Shown: positions 39,142 through 48,661 of the stretch, piece after piece
Numbering within the stretch: position 1 is the stretch's first letter
How the letters are laid out: every line of letters starts with the position of its first letter
Assembly: GCF_002944315.1 (NCBI RefSeq)
Contig: NZ_CP024311.1
Coordinates: forward strand, 3,664,501 to 3,728,500
Source of the DNA: Rhizobium sp. NXC24
GTDB taxonomy: Bacteria > Pseudomonadota > Alphaproteobacteria > Rhizobiales > Rhizobiaceae
DNA length: 64,000 nt
Direction: 5' to 3'
The notes under the pieces: generated by a model
The model's database searches: none
Seen by the model: the letters and a program-made list of their open reading frames with translations, nothing else
What the model was told of the DNA's origin: nothing
Made by a program: the position numbers and the translations under genes

Positions 39142-39224
39142 GACATCCTCCCATTGGGGTTCCGGGGTCGGCAATCCGCCAAGATAACGGTCGTTGGCGT
39201 TCGCCAGACAATCTCGGTGAAATT

Positions 39225-39713
39225 TTATTCGGCCGCCTGTTTGGCGGCATGCATCTCAGCATTGGCGGCAAGGACCGCCTTGACGATATTGTGGTAGCCG
39301 GTGCAGCGACAGATATTGCCGTCAAGTTCGGCCCGCACAGTCTTTTCGTCCAGCGCGCCGCCATGGCGATTGATCATGTCGACGGCTGTCATCACCATGC
39401 CGGGGGTGCAGAAGCCACATTGCAGGCCGTGATGCTCCTTGAAGGCGGCTTGAACGGGATGCAGTTCGCCATTGGCAGCCAGACCCTCGATGGTTGTAAT
39501 ATCGGAGCCGGATGCCTGCACGGCCAGGATCGAGCAGCTCTTGATCGATTTGCCATCCATGTGAATGACGCAGGCGCCGCATTGTGTGGTGTCGCAGCCG
39601 ACATGCGTTCCTGTCAGGCCAAGCTTTTCTCTGATGAAATGGACGAGCAGCATGCGATCCTCGCACTCGCCGCCGACCGTCCGGCCGTTCACCGTCAAAG
39701 TCACTTTTGACAT
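39225..39713 (-). CDS. Iron-sulfur small subunit, CO-dehydrogenase-like
   Basis: 162 aa with two [2Fe-2S] clusters: a plant-type ferredoxin domain ([13 protein letters not shown] and a later cysteine) and the C-terminal [11 protein letters not shown] with [11 protein letters not shown] helical domain. It carries electrons from the Mo site to FAD. First gene of the operon, with GAGGAGG just upstream of the ATG. The operon promoter should lie in 39714-40014. Confidence 0.92.
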   Translation of the reverse strand: MSKVTLTVNGRTVGGECEDRMLLVHFIREKLGLTGTHVGCDTTQCGACVIHMDGKSIKSCSILAVQASGSDITTIEGLAANGELHPVQAAFKEHHGLQCGFCTPGMVMTAVDMINRHGGALDEKTVRAELDGNICRCTGYHNIVKAVLAANAEMHAAKQAAE

Positions 39714-40014
39714 ATTTTCCTCCTCGCCTCTCCTCCAGAGGCAACAGTCATCATTTGACTTTTTTGTAGTGCAATCAACCTCTACTTTAGAAAGACGGTG
39801 GATTTTTCTCTCCGTCTAGTTCCTTTTCTTTGCCAAATGTTGATCTATCGAGTTTAGCACCAAAAAAACCGCAACTGCCCAATGGACAAACATATTTTGC
39901 ACGATATTTCTTCGTAGCTGCAGGGACTGCAAGGACAGCCCATCGTGGTGGAGCTGAAAAAATTGGGACGGCGTTGGCCGGGGGTACCGGCTTAACTAAC
40001 GTTGGAGAGAATAT
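39714..40014. other. Divergent promoter region between the cox-like operon and a lipoprotein gene
   Basis: About 300 bases, AT-rich in the middle (TTTGACTTTTTTGTAGTG near 39760 and several A/T runs). It must hold the promoters of both divergent units. A 62-codon frame (39830-40018, TTG start) overlaps the lipoprotein ATG by ATGA, but its sequence is unremarkable and I do not call it. Confidence 0.45.
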
Positions 40015-40311
40015 ATGAAGAAAGCTCTTATGCTCGCATTGGTCGGCTTGTCTATCGCAAGCTGCACCCCGACTGAACAAGGCGCCGGCATCGGCGCGGC
40101 ATCTGGCGCCATCATCGGCGGCGCCGTTACCGGCAATGTCCGTGGTGCAGCCGTCGGCGCCGCGATTGGCGGTGTTTCGGGTGCAGTGATCGGCAGCGTC
40201 GCCGAACAGCCGGGCCAGTGCTACTACCGTGACCGCTATGGCCGCCGTTACATCGACGATTGCCCGCGTGGCGGCTATCGTCGCAGCTACTATGATGGCG
40301 GCGGTTACTGA
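40015..40311 (+). CDS. Small glycine-zipper lipoprotein
   Basis: 98 aa. The signal ends in a lipobox-like LSIASC (Cys17). The mature protein has a glycine-zipper region (about residues 24-62: GAGIGAASGAIIGGAVTG) that can insert in membranes, then a basic, Tyr/Arg/Gly-rich tail (CYYRDRYGRRYIDDC) with two cysteines. Similar small lipoproteins in rhizobia are often called YMGG-like or 17 kDa-antigen-like. GGAGAGA lies six bases upstream of the ATG, and a strong terminator follows. Confidence 0.82.
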   Translation: MKKALMLALVGLSIASCTPTEQGAGIGAASGAIIGGAVTGNVRGAAVGAAIGGVSGAVIGSVAEQPGQCYYRDRYGRRYIDDCPRGGYRRSYYDGGGY

Positions 40312-40334
40312 TCCAATACGGATTTGAGATACCG

Positions 40335-40364
40335 AAGTCCCGGGCCTGAGGTCCGGGACTTTTT
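40335..40364 (+). terminator. Terminator of the lipoprotein gene
   Basis: AAGTCCCGG (40335-40343) pairs with CCGGGACTT (40353-40361), followed by TTT. Confidence 0.85.
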
Positions 40365-40512
40365 GATTCCGGCTCCTCGTCTTTTCATCTGTAAGAGGTG
40401 CAAAACTGGTGTCGCCCCAAGGGAAATGACGCCAATTTCAACGCTGGATCGAAGCAATGACCATGGGAGCGACGACCGCCATTTGCTCCCTAAAGAGCGC
40501 TGAAATAGCCCT
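40365..40512 (+). ncRNA. Possible small RNA between two similar terminators
   Basis: A second terminator (40513-40540) closely resembles the lipoprotein terminator, yet no convincing protein gene lies between them. A short transcript of about 100-150 bases ending there is possible. A 63-codon frame from 40457 runs through the second terminator and looks spurious. The strand follows the T tract of the terminator; no promoter was identified with confidence. Confidence 0.25.
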
Positions 40513-40540
40513 AAGTCCCGGACGAAAATCCGGGATTTTT
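40513..40540 (+). terminator. Second, orphan terminator upstream of tamA
   Basis: AAGTCCCGGA (40513-40522) pairs with TCCGGGATTT (40529-40538), allowing one G-T pair, and runs into a T tract. The stem sequence nearly duplicates that at 40335-40361. The gap 40541-40678 before tamA shows no gene and should hold the tamA promoter. Confidence 0.75.
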
Positions 40541-40678
40541 CATTTCCGCCGCGGTCTTTTGCAGGTTTTTGAGTCTAAAAAGGTACACGCGGGACGGTTT
40601 TGCCTCTATGGTGGCCCGCGCGTTAACCCGGGGGAAACGCCAAACTGAGAAAGTTCTTATATAACCGTAAAGCGGCGT

Positions 40679-42604
40679 ATGCATAAAAGAACTGGTCCGA
40701 GGAAGAGTATTGCGTATCGGCGAGCAGGCACCGTAATGGCGGTTGCGGCAACGATTGCGCTCGGCCCACTCCATGCCGGAAACGCGTTTGCTTTCAAACT
40801 GTTCGGCATGACGCTCTGGGGCGAAGACGATACGACAGACCAGGTTTCCGATCCCGTTCATTACACCGTCGATTTCAAGACGGACAATCTCGACAAGGAT
40901 CTCAAGGAGGCCTTGACCGACAGCTCCATGCTGGTTTCGGACAAGAAAAAGCCCGTCTCCGGCGACCTCGGCGTCGTCATCAAGGCGCGCGATGATCGCG
41001 ACCGGCTGATCGCCACCCTCTATGAAAAAGCGCGCTATGGCGGCGTGGTCACCATCACAGTCAACGGCACCGATATCGATGCGCTGTCGCCGAATCCCAC
41101 CTTTGGCCGTTCGAAGCCCGTCGCAGTCACCATCAGCGTCGATCCAGGCCCGGTCTTCACGCTAGGCAAGATCAAGCTGCTCGGCGATGCCCGCAATCTC
41201 GACCCTGCCGGCTATGGGCTTGTTCCGGGCGGTGACGCCGGCTCGCTGACGATCCTGAAAGCCGGCGACAAGATCGTCGCAGACTTCAAGAACCAAGGCC
41301 ATCCGCTCGCCAAGCTGATCAAGCGCGATGTCGTCGCCGATCACGAGACCAACAGGGTCGACGTGGCGCTCAGCGTCGAAAGCGGGCCCATGGCGCCCAT
41401 CGGCAATGTCGGCGTCAGCGGCCAGAAATCGGTCGACCCGGATTTCATCAAGCGCTATGCCCGCATCAACGAGGGCAAGCCCTATTCGCCGGATGAGCTG
41501 AAGAAAGCTTCCGACCGCCTGCGTAAGCTCGGAGTCTTTTCGAGCGTCACCATCCGCGAGGCCGACAAGCTTGCCCCGGACGGCAGCATTCCCATGACCA
41601 TCGAAGTGGCTGAAGGCAAGCAGCGCTATTTCGGCGTCGGCGCGCAATATTCCACCATCGATGGTTTCGGCGTGCAGGGCTATTGGGGTCATCGCAACCT
41701 GACCGGCCGGGCGGATTCGCTGCGCATCGAAGGATCGGTCTCCCGTATCGGCGAAACCACTGATGTCGGACAGCTCGACTATAGCGCCGGCATTACCTAT
41801 GTCCGGCCAGCGACCTTCTATCCCTCGGCAACCTTTACCGCCGGCCTGAAGATGCAAAGCCTGCATCCGGATGCCTATGATGCCGATACCATCACCGCGA
41901 GCGGGAGCCTTGCCTACGAGCTCTCCGATCAGGATACCGTCTCCGGCGGCGGCGAAATTAGCTATGAGCAGGACAGCACCGACGCCTATGGCGATCAAAA
42001 CTATCTGACGCTGGCGATCCCGCTCGAATATGTCAGGGACACGCGCGACAACAAGCTGGACCCGACTGCGGGCTACCGCGCCTCTGTCAGCGCCAAGCCG
42101 AGCTATGAAGCAATAGGCGGCGGAGTGTTTAGCTCCTTCGAAGGCTCGATTTCCGGCTATCAGGGCGTCGGCGCCAACGATAATGTCGTCTTCGCCGGCA
42201 AGCTTTCTCTCGGCTCGCTGATCGGCTCCAACAGTATAGAGGACATTCCGGCGACTCGGCGCTTCTATGCCGGCGGCGGCGGCTCGGTACGCGGCTACGC
42301 CTACCAGGAAATCACGCCTTATAATTCCAATGGCGATGCGCTCGGCGGCCGCTCCTATGCCACCGCCTCTCTTGAAGCCCGCATCAAGATCACCGATACG
42401 ATCGGCATCGTGCCTTTCGTCGATATGGGCAGCGTCACCGACAGCACTTTTCCTGACTTTTCCGATGTTCGCATTGGCGCGGGCGTCGGTGTGCGCTACG
42501 CTACACCCTTCGGTCCCATCAGGCTCGACGTCGCCGTCCCGCTCAGGAAATATGAGAATGGTACGGCATACGGCATCTATGCCGGCATCGGTCAAGCCTT
42601 CTGA
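40679..42604 (+). CDS. tamA: TamA-like Omp85 outer-membrane assembly protein
   Basis: 641 aa. A signal sequence (about residues 1-38, cut after NAFA) is followed by POTRA-type domains (about 55-330; GDLGVVIKARDDRDRL and IREADKLAPDGSIPMTIEVAEG) and a C-terminal 16-strand barrel (bac_surface_Ag). The Omp85 barrel motif region RRFYAGGGGSVRGY is present (usually written (V/I)RG(F/Y)). With TamB it forms a two-membrane complex for outer-membrane protein insertion and lipid transport. The tamB gene follows 63 bases downstream. Confidence 0.92.
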   Translation: MHKRTGPRKSIAYRRAGTVMAVAATIALGPLHAGNAFAFKLFGMTLWGEDDTTDQVSDPVHYTVDFKTDNLDKDLKEALTDSSMLVSDKKKPVSGDLGVVIKARDDRDRLIATLYEKARYGGVVTITVNGTDIDALSPNPTFGRSKPVAVTISVDPGPVFTLGKIKLLGDARNLDPAGYGLVPGGDAGSLTILKAGDKIVADFKNQGHPLAKLIKRDVVADHETNRVDVALSVESGPMAPIGNVGVSGQKSVDPDFIKRYARINEGKPYSPDELKKASDRLRKLGVFSSVTIREADKLAPDGSIPMTIEVAEGKQRYFGVGAQYSTIDGFGVQGYWGHRNLTGRADSLRIEGSVSRIGETTDVGQLDYSAGITYVRPATFYPSATFTAGLKMQSLHPDAYDADTITASGSLAYELSDQDTVSGGGEISYEQDSTDAYGDQNYLTLAIPLEYVRDTRDNKLDPTAGYRASVSAKPSYEAIGGGVFSSFEGSISGYQGVGANDNVVFAGKLSLGSLIGSNSIEDIPATRRFYAGGGGSVRGYAYQEITPYNSNGDALGGRSYATASLEARIKITDTIGIVPFVDMGSVTDSTFPDFSDVRIGAGVGVRYATPFGPIRLDVAVPLRKYENGTAYGIYAGIGQAF

Positions 42605-42667
42605 CACGCCGTACGATCGCAGACGGTTCAGCACGCGGTTACAAAAATTGAGGTTACTGTCGCTCTC

Positions 42668-45600
42668 ATGAGCATGTTGATTCGAATTGTCGGGAGATTG
42701 GTGCGCCTCATCGCCTATGCGTTCGTGGCAATTCTCGTGCTTGCGATCGCCGCCGTGCTCATTGTCGGCTTTGTACCCGCCGCGACCGACTATGCCGTCA
42801 ATCAGGTGGCGAAGCTCGTCTCGACACCGGACCAGACCATCACGATCGCCGCGCCGTCGGGTCTCCTGACCGGCAACCTCCGCGTCGGCTCGATTGCGGT
42901 TGCCGACACCAAGGGCACGTTCGCGAAGGTGCAGAATCTCGCCATCGACTGGTCGCCGGTCTCGCTGCTGACGGGCACTTTCCATGCCGACCGCGTTGCC
43001 GCCGACGCCGTCGATTTTCAACGCCTGCCGGTGTCAACCGCAAAACCGGCGACAGAACAGCAGGCAGCGGCGAACGAAGGCAAAGGCTTCTCGCTGCCCA
43101 TCGCCGTCGATATCGGCGCCATCGCATTGCCGAATCTTCGCATCGGGCAGGCCGTTGCCGGCCAGGATTTCGCGCTTGCCGCCAACGGCAGCGTCAAGGC
43201 GAACAGCAGCAGCGTCGACCTCATCCTCGATGCCAATCGCCAGGACGTTCCGGACGCCAAGCTCTCCGCCGATATCGCTTTTGCACCGGCTGAAAACCGC
43301 CTGAACCTGAAGGCCGAAATCGCCGAACCGCGTGACGGAATGCTGGCCGGGATGCTGCATCTGCCGGGCGGCCCGGCGATCAATATCAATCTTTCCGGCG
43401 AAGGCCCGTTATCGAACTGGACCGGCAAGCTGCAGGCAGCACTCGACGGCAAGCCGACGGTATCGATCAATGGCCATCATGCCCTTTCCGCCGAAGGGCT
43501 GCACCGTATCGACGTAAAGGGCGGCGGCGACGTCGATTCATTGCTGCCGCCGACCTTCCGGCCCCTCTTTGCCGGCCAGACGACGATCGACCTTGCGGCG
43601 ACCTTCGACGGCAAGGGCAAGATCGATATCCAGACCGGCAATCTCGCCACCGGCAGCGTCGTCATCGCCGCTTCCGGCACGCTCGATCCCTCAGGCAATA
43701 ACAGCCTCAACGCCAACCTGCTCGGCACATCGGGGCCTGTGGATTTCCGCTGGCCGATGGAAGACGGCGAAGTGCGGGCGATGATTTCGCGTGTCGATGT
43801 CGCGCTGACGGGCGCTGCGCCGTCCGTGAAGATCGATGCCAAGGCCTCGCTCGAAAGGGTCAGCACGCCGCAGGGCCAGATCGGTCAGGTGAATCTTAGC
43901 GCCAAGAGCGACGCCTTCAACCTGACCAACGGCTCCGGCCCGCTGCAGCTTCGCCTCGTGATCGGCCAGACGGCCTTCATCAGCCCCGACCTCAACCGCC
44001 TTATCCGCGCGCCGGTCGCGCTGACGGCGCCCTTGCAACTCTCGCCCGACATGATCGGCTTCAACAATACGACGCTGGAAAGCGCCAGCATCGGCGGCAC
44101 CATCAACGGCAAATACACGCTGTCATCGAAGTCGCTCACCGGCAACTTCAAGATCTTTGCGCTGCCCGCCGTACTGCCAGACGGTGTGTCCGACAAGTTC
44201 GAGGGGACGATCTCGCTGGAGGGTCAGGTCGCCGGCACCGTGCCGACGAAAATGAACCTGTCCAACCTGGCCCTGAAATCGAATGTTGCCGAAATCAGCG
44301 GCAGTGCCGCGCTCGATGGCCAGGCGCTGACATCGGATATCACCGGCAAACTGCTCGATCTCTCCAAGCTCGTCCCCAATGCCGAAGGACAGGCGGATAT
44401 CGGCCTGAAAGCCAAGGGCCCGCTGGCCGCGCTCGGCATCGATGCGACGCTGAAAGCGGTCAACGTCAAGCTGGCCGGTCGCCTGCTGGACACGCTCGAT
44501 GTGGCGCTGACCGGAACCGCCGATCCGAATGCGCCACAGGCGAGCGTACAGGCAAGCGGCGCAATCGAGGGCAAACCGATCAGCATTACCGCCGATGCGA
44601 CCTCGCAGAACGGCCGCACCAGCATTCCGAAGCTCGCCGTCGAAGTCGGCGCCAACAAGCTGCAGGGCAAGCTGGATCTTTCGCCAAGTTTCGAACCGTC
44701 GGGCGCGTTGAACTTCGATCTGCCTGACCTCAGCCTGCTTGCAGCCCTCGCGGGGCAGAAGGCCGACGGCGATCTCAAGGGTTCGATCGATCTCTCCAAC
44801 GCCAATGGCAAGATCGGCCTGAAAGTCAATGCCAGCGGCAGCGGCATTCGCCGCGACGATCTCTCGATCGACAAACCGGCCATCGCGCTGACCGTCGACG
44901 ACCTCAAGGCTTTTTCCGCCAATGGCAGCATCCGCGCCGACGCCATCGCCTCCGGCGCCGACCGCATTGCCAATCTCGGGCTGACCTTCACGCAGCAGGG
45001 CAACCGCACGGTTTTCGATCTCAAATCGAACTACGACAACGCGCCGCTGACAGCCAATGGCAATGTCGAAACCGGCGGTGGCCAGACGGTCGTCAGCCTC
45101 GATAATTTCGCCGGCGCGCCGCGCACCATTCCGGTCAAGCTGGCATCGCCGACCAAGATCGTCGTCAAAGACGGCACGGCATCGCTGAGCGGCCTCACCA
45201 TCCAGACCGGCGGCGGTTCGGTGACGGTCAACGGCACGGCTGGACAAGCGCTGAATATCACCGCTGAGATCGCCAACCTGCCCGCCAGCCTCGCCAATGT
45301 CTTCGCCCCGACGCTTGCCGCCGAAGGTGCGATCTCCGGCAAGGTGACGGTGACCGGCAAGCCGGCCGCACCCGTCGTCGCCTTTCAGACCAATTGGTCC
45401 GGTGCGGCGACCAGCCAGACGAAATCGGCCGGGCTCGGCCCGCTCGGCATCAAGGCGAACGGCCAGTTCGCCAACAACACCGTCACCATCGACACGAACC
45501 TTACCGGCCAGAATGGCCTGGCGCTCAACGGCGGCGGCACCGTCGCCATTGCCGGCAGCAAGGCCCTGGGGATGAGTTTCTCCGGCACCCTGCCCTTCGA

Positions 45601-46858
45601 CGCGGTGGCCGGGCAGCTTGCCGCGCAGGGCCTCAGCATGACTGGCACGGCGAAGATCGACATACGGATCGCCGGCACGACCGCCGCACCTGCCGTCACA
45701 GGCACGATCACCACCGACGGCTCCAAACTCGTCGATGTCCGTCGCAATCTCACCCTCAACGGCCTCGCCGTCACCGTCACGCTCGACGGCAGGCAGGCGG
45801 TGATCTCGCGGCTCAACGGCAATCTCGCCAGCGGCGGCAGCGTATCGGCAAGCGGCACGGTCGGCATTGTTCCGGACAGCGGCTTTCCCGCCGACATCCA
45901 GTTGAAATTCAACGATGCCACCTATGTCGACGGCACGCTGGTGACCGCAACCATCAACGGCACCCTCAACATCAAGGGGCCTTTGCTGACCGCACCAGCG
46001 CTCACCGGAAGTCTGCGGCTCAACAAGGCATCGATCACCGTGCCGGAAAAGCTGCCGGCCTCGCTCTCCGAGATCAATATCAAACACAAGAACGCACCCG
46101 CCGCCGTCAGCGCCCAGTTCAGGGACCAGAAGCCTCAGGGCCCGCGCGATAAATCCACCACCCTCGGTATCGACCTGCAGCTTGACGCGCCCGCGCAGAT
46201 TTTCGTCCGCGGCCGCGGCATCGACGCGGAACTCGGCGGCAATATCACAGTTCGCGGCACGGCCGCCAATCCGATCGTCTCCGGCGGCTTCACCATGCGG
46301 CGCGGACGCCTGACTATCCTCAGCCGCCGTCTGGATTTCACCAACAGCAGCAAGATCACCTTCGGTGGCGACCTGACGCCTGCCCTCGACATGGAAGCCA
46401 CATCGACCGTGAATTCCACAACCATCACCGTCGACGTCACGGGTTTGGCTACCGACCCGAAGATCAGCTTTTCCTCGTCGCCTGCCCTACCGCAGGACGA
46501 GGTGCTGGCGCAACTGATCTTCGGTCAATCGATGTCCAAGCTTTCAGCCCTGCAGATCGCCCAGCTCGCCGATGCCGCGAGCCAGCTCGCCGGCGGCCGT
46601 TCCACCTCCTTGTTCGAGGGGCTGCGTAGCCATCTCGGTGTCGACGATCTCGACATCACGACGGACTCAAAGGGCCAGGCCCAGGTTGGCGCCGGTAAAT
46701 ATCTGAACAAGCGCACCTATATCGAGCTGCAGCAGGGCGCCTCCAACAACACCAAGGCGATCATCAATCTCGACGTAGGCCGCGGCGTTAAGCTACGGGG
46801 CGCAGCCGGCTCGGATGGCGCAGGCGAAGCCGGGATCGTTTATGAGCATGAGTATTAA
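42668..46858 (+). CDS. tamB: TamB translocation and assembly module protein
   Basis: 1396 aa AsmA-like bridge protein. One N-terminal inner-membrane helix (about residues 10-36) is followed by a very long beta-rich periplasmic shaft and the C-terminal DUF490 domain (about 1030-1396; RRGRLTILSRRLDFTNSSKITFGG, then QDEVLAQLIFGQSMSKLSALQIAQLA and GAGKYLNKRTYIELQQG). This C-terminal part binds TamA. Position and order match the tamA-tamB operon of Proteobacteria. Start at ATG 42668. Confidence 0.94.
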   Translation: MSMLIRIVGRLVRLIAYAFVAILVLAIAAVLIVGFVPAATDYAVNQVAKLVSTPDQTITIAAPSGLLTGNLRVGSIAVADTKGTFAKVQNLAIDWSPVSLLTGTFHADRVAADAVDFQRLPVSTAKPATEQQAAANEGKGFSLPIAVDIGAIALPNLRIGQAVAGQDFALAANGSVKANSSSVDLILDANRQDVPDAKLSADIAFAPAENRLNLKAEIAEPRDGMLAGMLHLPGGPAININLSGEGPLSNWTGKLQAALDGKPTVSINGHHALSAEGLHRIDVKGGGDVDSLLPPTFRPLFAGQTTIDLAATFDGKGKIDIQTGNLATGSVVIAASGTLDPSGNNSLNANLLGTSGPVDFRWPMEDGEVRAMISRVDVALTGAAPSVKIDAKASLERVSTPQGQIGQVNLSAKSDAFNLTNGSGPLQLRLVIGQTAFISPDLNRLIRAPVALTAPLQLSPDMIGFNNTTLESASIGGTINGKYTLSSKSLTGNFKIFALPAVLPDGVSDKFEGTISLEGQVAGTVPTKMNLSNLALKSNVAEISGSAALDGQALTSDITGKLLDLSKLVPNAEGQADIGLKAKGPLAALGIDATLKAVNVKLAGRLLDTLDVALTGTADPNAPQASVQASGAIEGKPISITADATSQNGRTSIPKLAVEVGANKLQGKLDLSPSFEPSGALNFDLPDLSLLAALAGQKADGDLKGSIDLSNANGKIGLKVNASGSGIRRDDLSIDKPAIALTVDDLKAFSANGSIRADAIASGADRIANLGLTFTQQGNRTVFDLKSNYDNAPLTANGNVETGGGQTVVSLDNFAGAPRTIPVKLASPTKIVVKDGTASLSGLTIQTGGGSVTVNGTAGQALNITAEIANLPASLANVFAPTLAAEGAISGKVTVTGKPAAPVVAFQTNWSGAATSQTKSAGLGPLGIKANGQFANNTVTIDTNLTGQNGLALNGGGTVAIAGSKALGMSFSGTLPFDAVAGQLAAQGLSMTGTAKIDIRIAGTTAAPAVTGTITTDGSKLVDVRRNLTLNGLAVTVTLDGRQAVISRLNGNLASGGSVSASGTVGIVPDSGFPADIQLKFNDATYVDGTLVTATINGTLNIKGPLLTAPALTGSLRLNKASITVPEKLPASLSEINIKHKNAPAAVSAQFRDQKPQGPRDKSTTLGIDLQLDAPAQIFVRGRGIDAELGGNITVRGTAANPIVSGGFTMRRGRLTILSRRLDFTNSSKITFGGDLTPALDMEATSTVNSTTITVDVTGLATDPKISFSSSPALPQDEVLAQLIFGQSMSKLSALQIAQLADAASQLAGGRSTSLFEGLRSHLGVDDLDITTDSKGQAQVGAGKYLNKRTYIELQQGASNNTKAIINLDVGRGVKLRGAAGSDGAGEAGIVYEHEY

Positions 46859-46895
46859 GGAGATCACACGACTTTCTGCTCAAGCCAATCCGCGG

Positions 46896-47060
46896 CCACC
46901 TCGCCCTTCGAGGCCTTGCCGCTTTCGCTGACGCTTAAACGTCAAAGTACCCCAGGGTGAGGTTGAGAGAGTTTTGGGGCGCGCAAGAGACCAGTCCTCA
47001 CCCGCAAGCCTCCTGGGCTTGTCGAAGGGGGCTGGAGCCTCAAAGGGCGAGGGCGGGTGG
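46896..47060. repeat. Large imperfect palindromic intergenic repeat
   Basis: The left arm CCACCTCGCCCTTCGAGGC (46896-46914) is matched by a right arm at 47037-47060, with one mismatch and a three-base insertion. The middle contains further short inverted pieces. It lies between the tamB and AsnC-type stop codons and looks like a rhizobial mosaic-type repeat that folds into one hairpin and may act as a terminator. Confidence 0.65.
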
Positions 47061-47080
47061 TGCCTCCTTGGAAAGAATGT

Positions 47081-47509
47081 TTAAAATCCCATCTTGCTCG
47101 TCTTCAGCAGGATATTGGACTCCGTCGTGTTGATACCGTTGATCAAGCGAATCCTGCGCAGCGTTTCGTCGAAGGAAGCGAGATCGCGATCCTCCAGCTC
47201 GGCGATGAAATCCCATTTTCCGTTGGTGCTGTGCAGCGCCCTCACCTGCGGCAGGCCGCGAAGCTGATCGGCGACCTTATCCGCCAATTTGCCGAGCACC
47301 TCGATCATGACGATGGCGCGCACCCCGGCGGAGCGGGCCTCGTGGCCGGTTCTGATGGTAAAGGCGGTGATGGTGCCATTGTCGACCAGCCGTTCGATGC
47401 GCGCCGTCACCGTGGCGCGTGAGGCGCCGGTCGCTGCCGCAAGCGACGAGACGGAGGTGCGGGCGTTGTGGCGCAACGCACTCAGGAGGTCACGATCGAG
47501 ATCATCCAT
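47081..47509 (-). CDS. Lrp/AsnC-family regulator of arginine catabolism
   Basis: 142 aa. The helix-turn-helix is at residues 3-55 (LDRDLLSALRHNARTSVSSLAAATGASRATVTARIERL), followed by the RAM effector-binding domain (VMIEVLGKLADKVADQLRGL). Divergent from rocF, so it most likely senses arginine or ornithine and controls rocF-rocD, by analogy with AsnC-type regulators of arginine catabolism in other bacteria. The intergenic region (47510-47706) has A/T-rich sequence (TTTTTGACAATTTTCC) where it could bind. Confidence 0.88.
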   Translation of the reverse strand: MDDLDRDLLSALRHNARTSVSSLAAATGASRATVTARIERLVDNGTITAFTIRTGHEARSAGVRAIVMIEVLGKLADKVADQLRGLPQVRALHSTNGKWDFIAELEDRDLASFDETLRRIRLINGINTTESNILLKTSKMGF

Positions 47510-47706
47510 GGACTTATCATTCTGCTAAATGGCATTTATCAATCTGTCGAAGACTACTCGATTTTTGACAATTTTCCATCTTTTTGCTGTCATCTCCGTC
47601 GCTGATAATCGACACCGACAGCCAACCTGTATCTTGGATAACGCATAGGCCTTCCCGAAAGCCACTCTGCACTTTTCGGGCTTATGCGCTGAACGGAGGA
47701 CCGCCG

Positions 47707-48642
47707 ATGAACGTAGAACCCACATCCATCACGCTGATCGGCGTTCCGCTCGAGGAAGGCTCCGGCCGCCGCGGCGCCGGCATGGGCCCGACGGCCCTGC
47801 GCATCGCCGGCATCGAGACGATGCTGACCGAACTCGACCATCGCGTCACCGACAGCGGCGACCTGCATCCGGCCCCCGCCGCCGACCTGCCGGACCATCC
47901 GAAAGCGCATAATCTGAAGACCGTTGGCGCCTTCACCCGCGCTCTGGAAGCCAAGGTTTACGAAGTTGCCTCATCGGGCGGCTTCCCGCTGATCCTCGGC
48001 GGCGATCACAGCCTTTCCATGGGCAGCGTCTCCGGCATGGCGCGCCATGCGGCTGAGGTTGGCCGGCCGCTGTTCGTGCTCTGGCTCGACGCGCATTCAG
48101 ACTTCAATTCGCCGGCCACATCTCCATCGGGCAATATTCACGGCATGCCAGTCGCCTTCTTCTGCGGCGAAGCGGAGATTGCCGATATCCTGCCGGCCTC
48201 CCGCCCGCTGGTCGATCCGAAGAAGGTATTCCAGGTCGGCATACGCTCCGTCGACCCGCACGAGCGCCAGGAAATCCGCGAGCATGGCGTCAACGTCTTC
48301 GATATGCGCTCGTTGGACGAGCAGGGCGTGGCAGCCATCATGCGCCAGGTGCTCGACACCATCAGCGCCGCCAATGGCCTGCTGCATGTCAGCTTCGATG
48401 TCGATTTCCTCGATCCGGATATCGCGCCGGGTGTCGGGACGACCGTGCCGGGCGGCGCGACTTTCCGCGAAGCCCATCTCATCATGGAAATGCTGTCCGA
48501 CAGCGGCCTCGTCTCGTCGCTGGATCTGGTCGAGCTCAATCCCTTCCTCGACGACCGCGGCAAGAGCGCCCGCGTCCTGGTGGAGATGGCGGCGAGCCTC
48601 TTCGGACGACGCATTTTCGATCGCCCGACACGGGCAGCATAA
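47707..48642 (+). CDS. rocF: Arginase
   Basis: 311 aa manganese enzyme that splits arginine into ornithine and urea. The Mn ligands are in [18 protein letters not shown], and [14 protein letters not shown], with the substrate loop [11 protein letters not shown] 47707 follows GGAGGA seven bases upstream. First gene of rocF-rocD. Confidence 0.95.
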   Translation: MNVEPTSITLIGVPLEEGSGRRGAGMGPTALRIAGIETMLTELDHRVTDSGDLHPAPAADLPDHPKAHNLKTVGAFTRALEAKVYEVASSGGFPLILGGDHSLSMGSVSGMARHAAEVGRPLFVLWLDAHSDFNSPATSPSGNIHGMPVAFFCGEAEIADILPASRPLVDPKKVFQVGIRSVDPHERQEIREHGVNVFDMRSLDEQGVAAIMRQVLDTISAANGLLHVSFDVDFLDPDIAPGVGTTVPGGATFREAHLIMEMLSDSGLVSSLDLVELNPFLDDRGKSARVLVEMAASLFGRRIFDRPTRAA

Positions 48643-48661
48643 TTCTCGGGGGGAACTTACC

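Noticed and set aside
39830..40018. 62-codon frame overlapping the lipoprotein ATG
   Set aside because: TTG start without a ribosome site, and sequence without character; the overlap is probably chance.
44123..46087. A 650-codon frame antisense to tamB
   Set aside because: tamB is certain on the other strand, and the antisense translation is His/Arg/Asp-rich without any recognisable domain.
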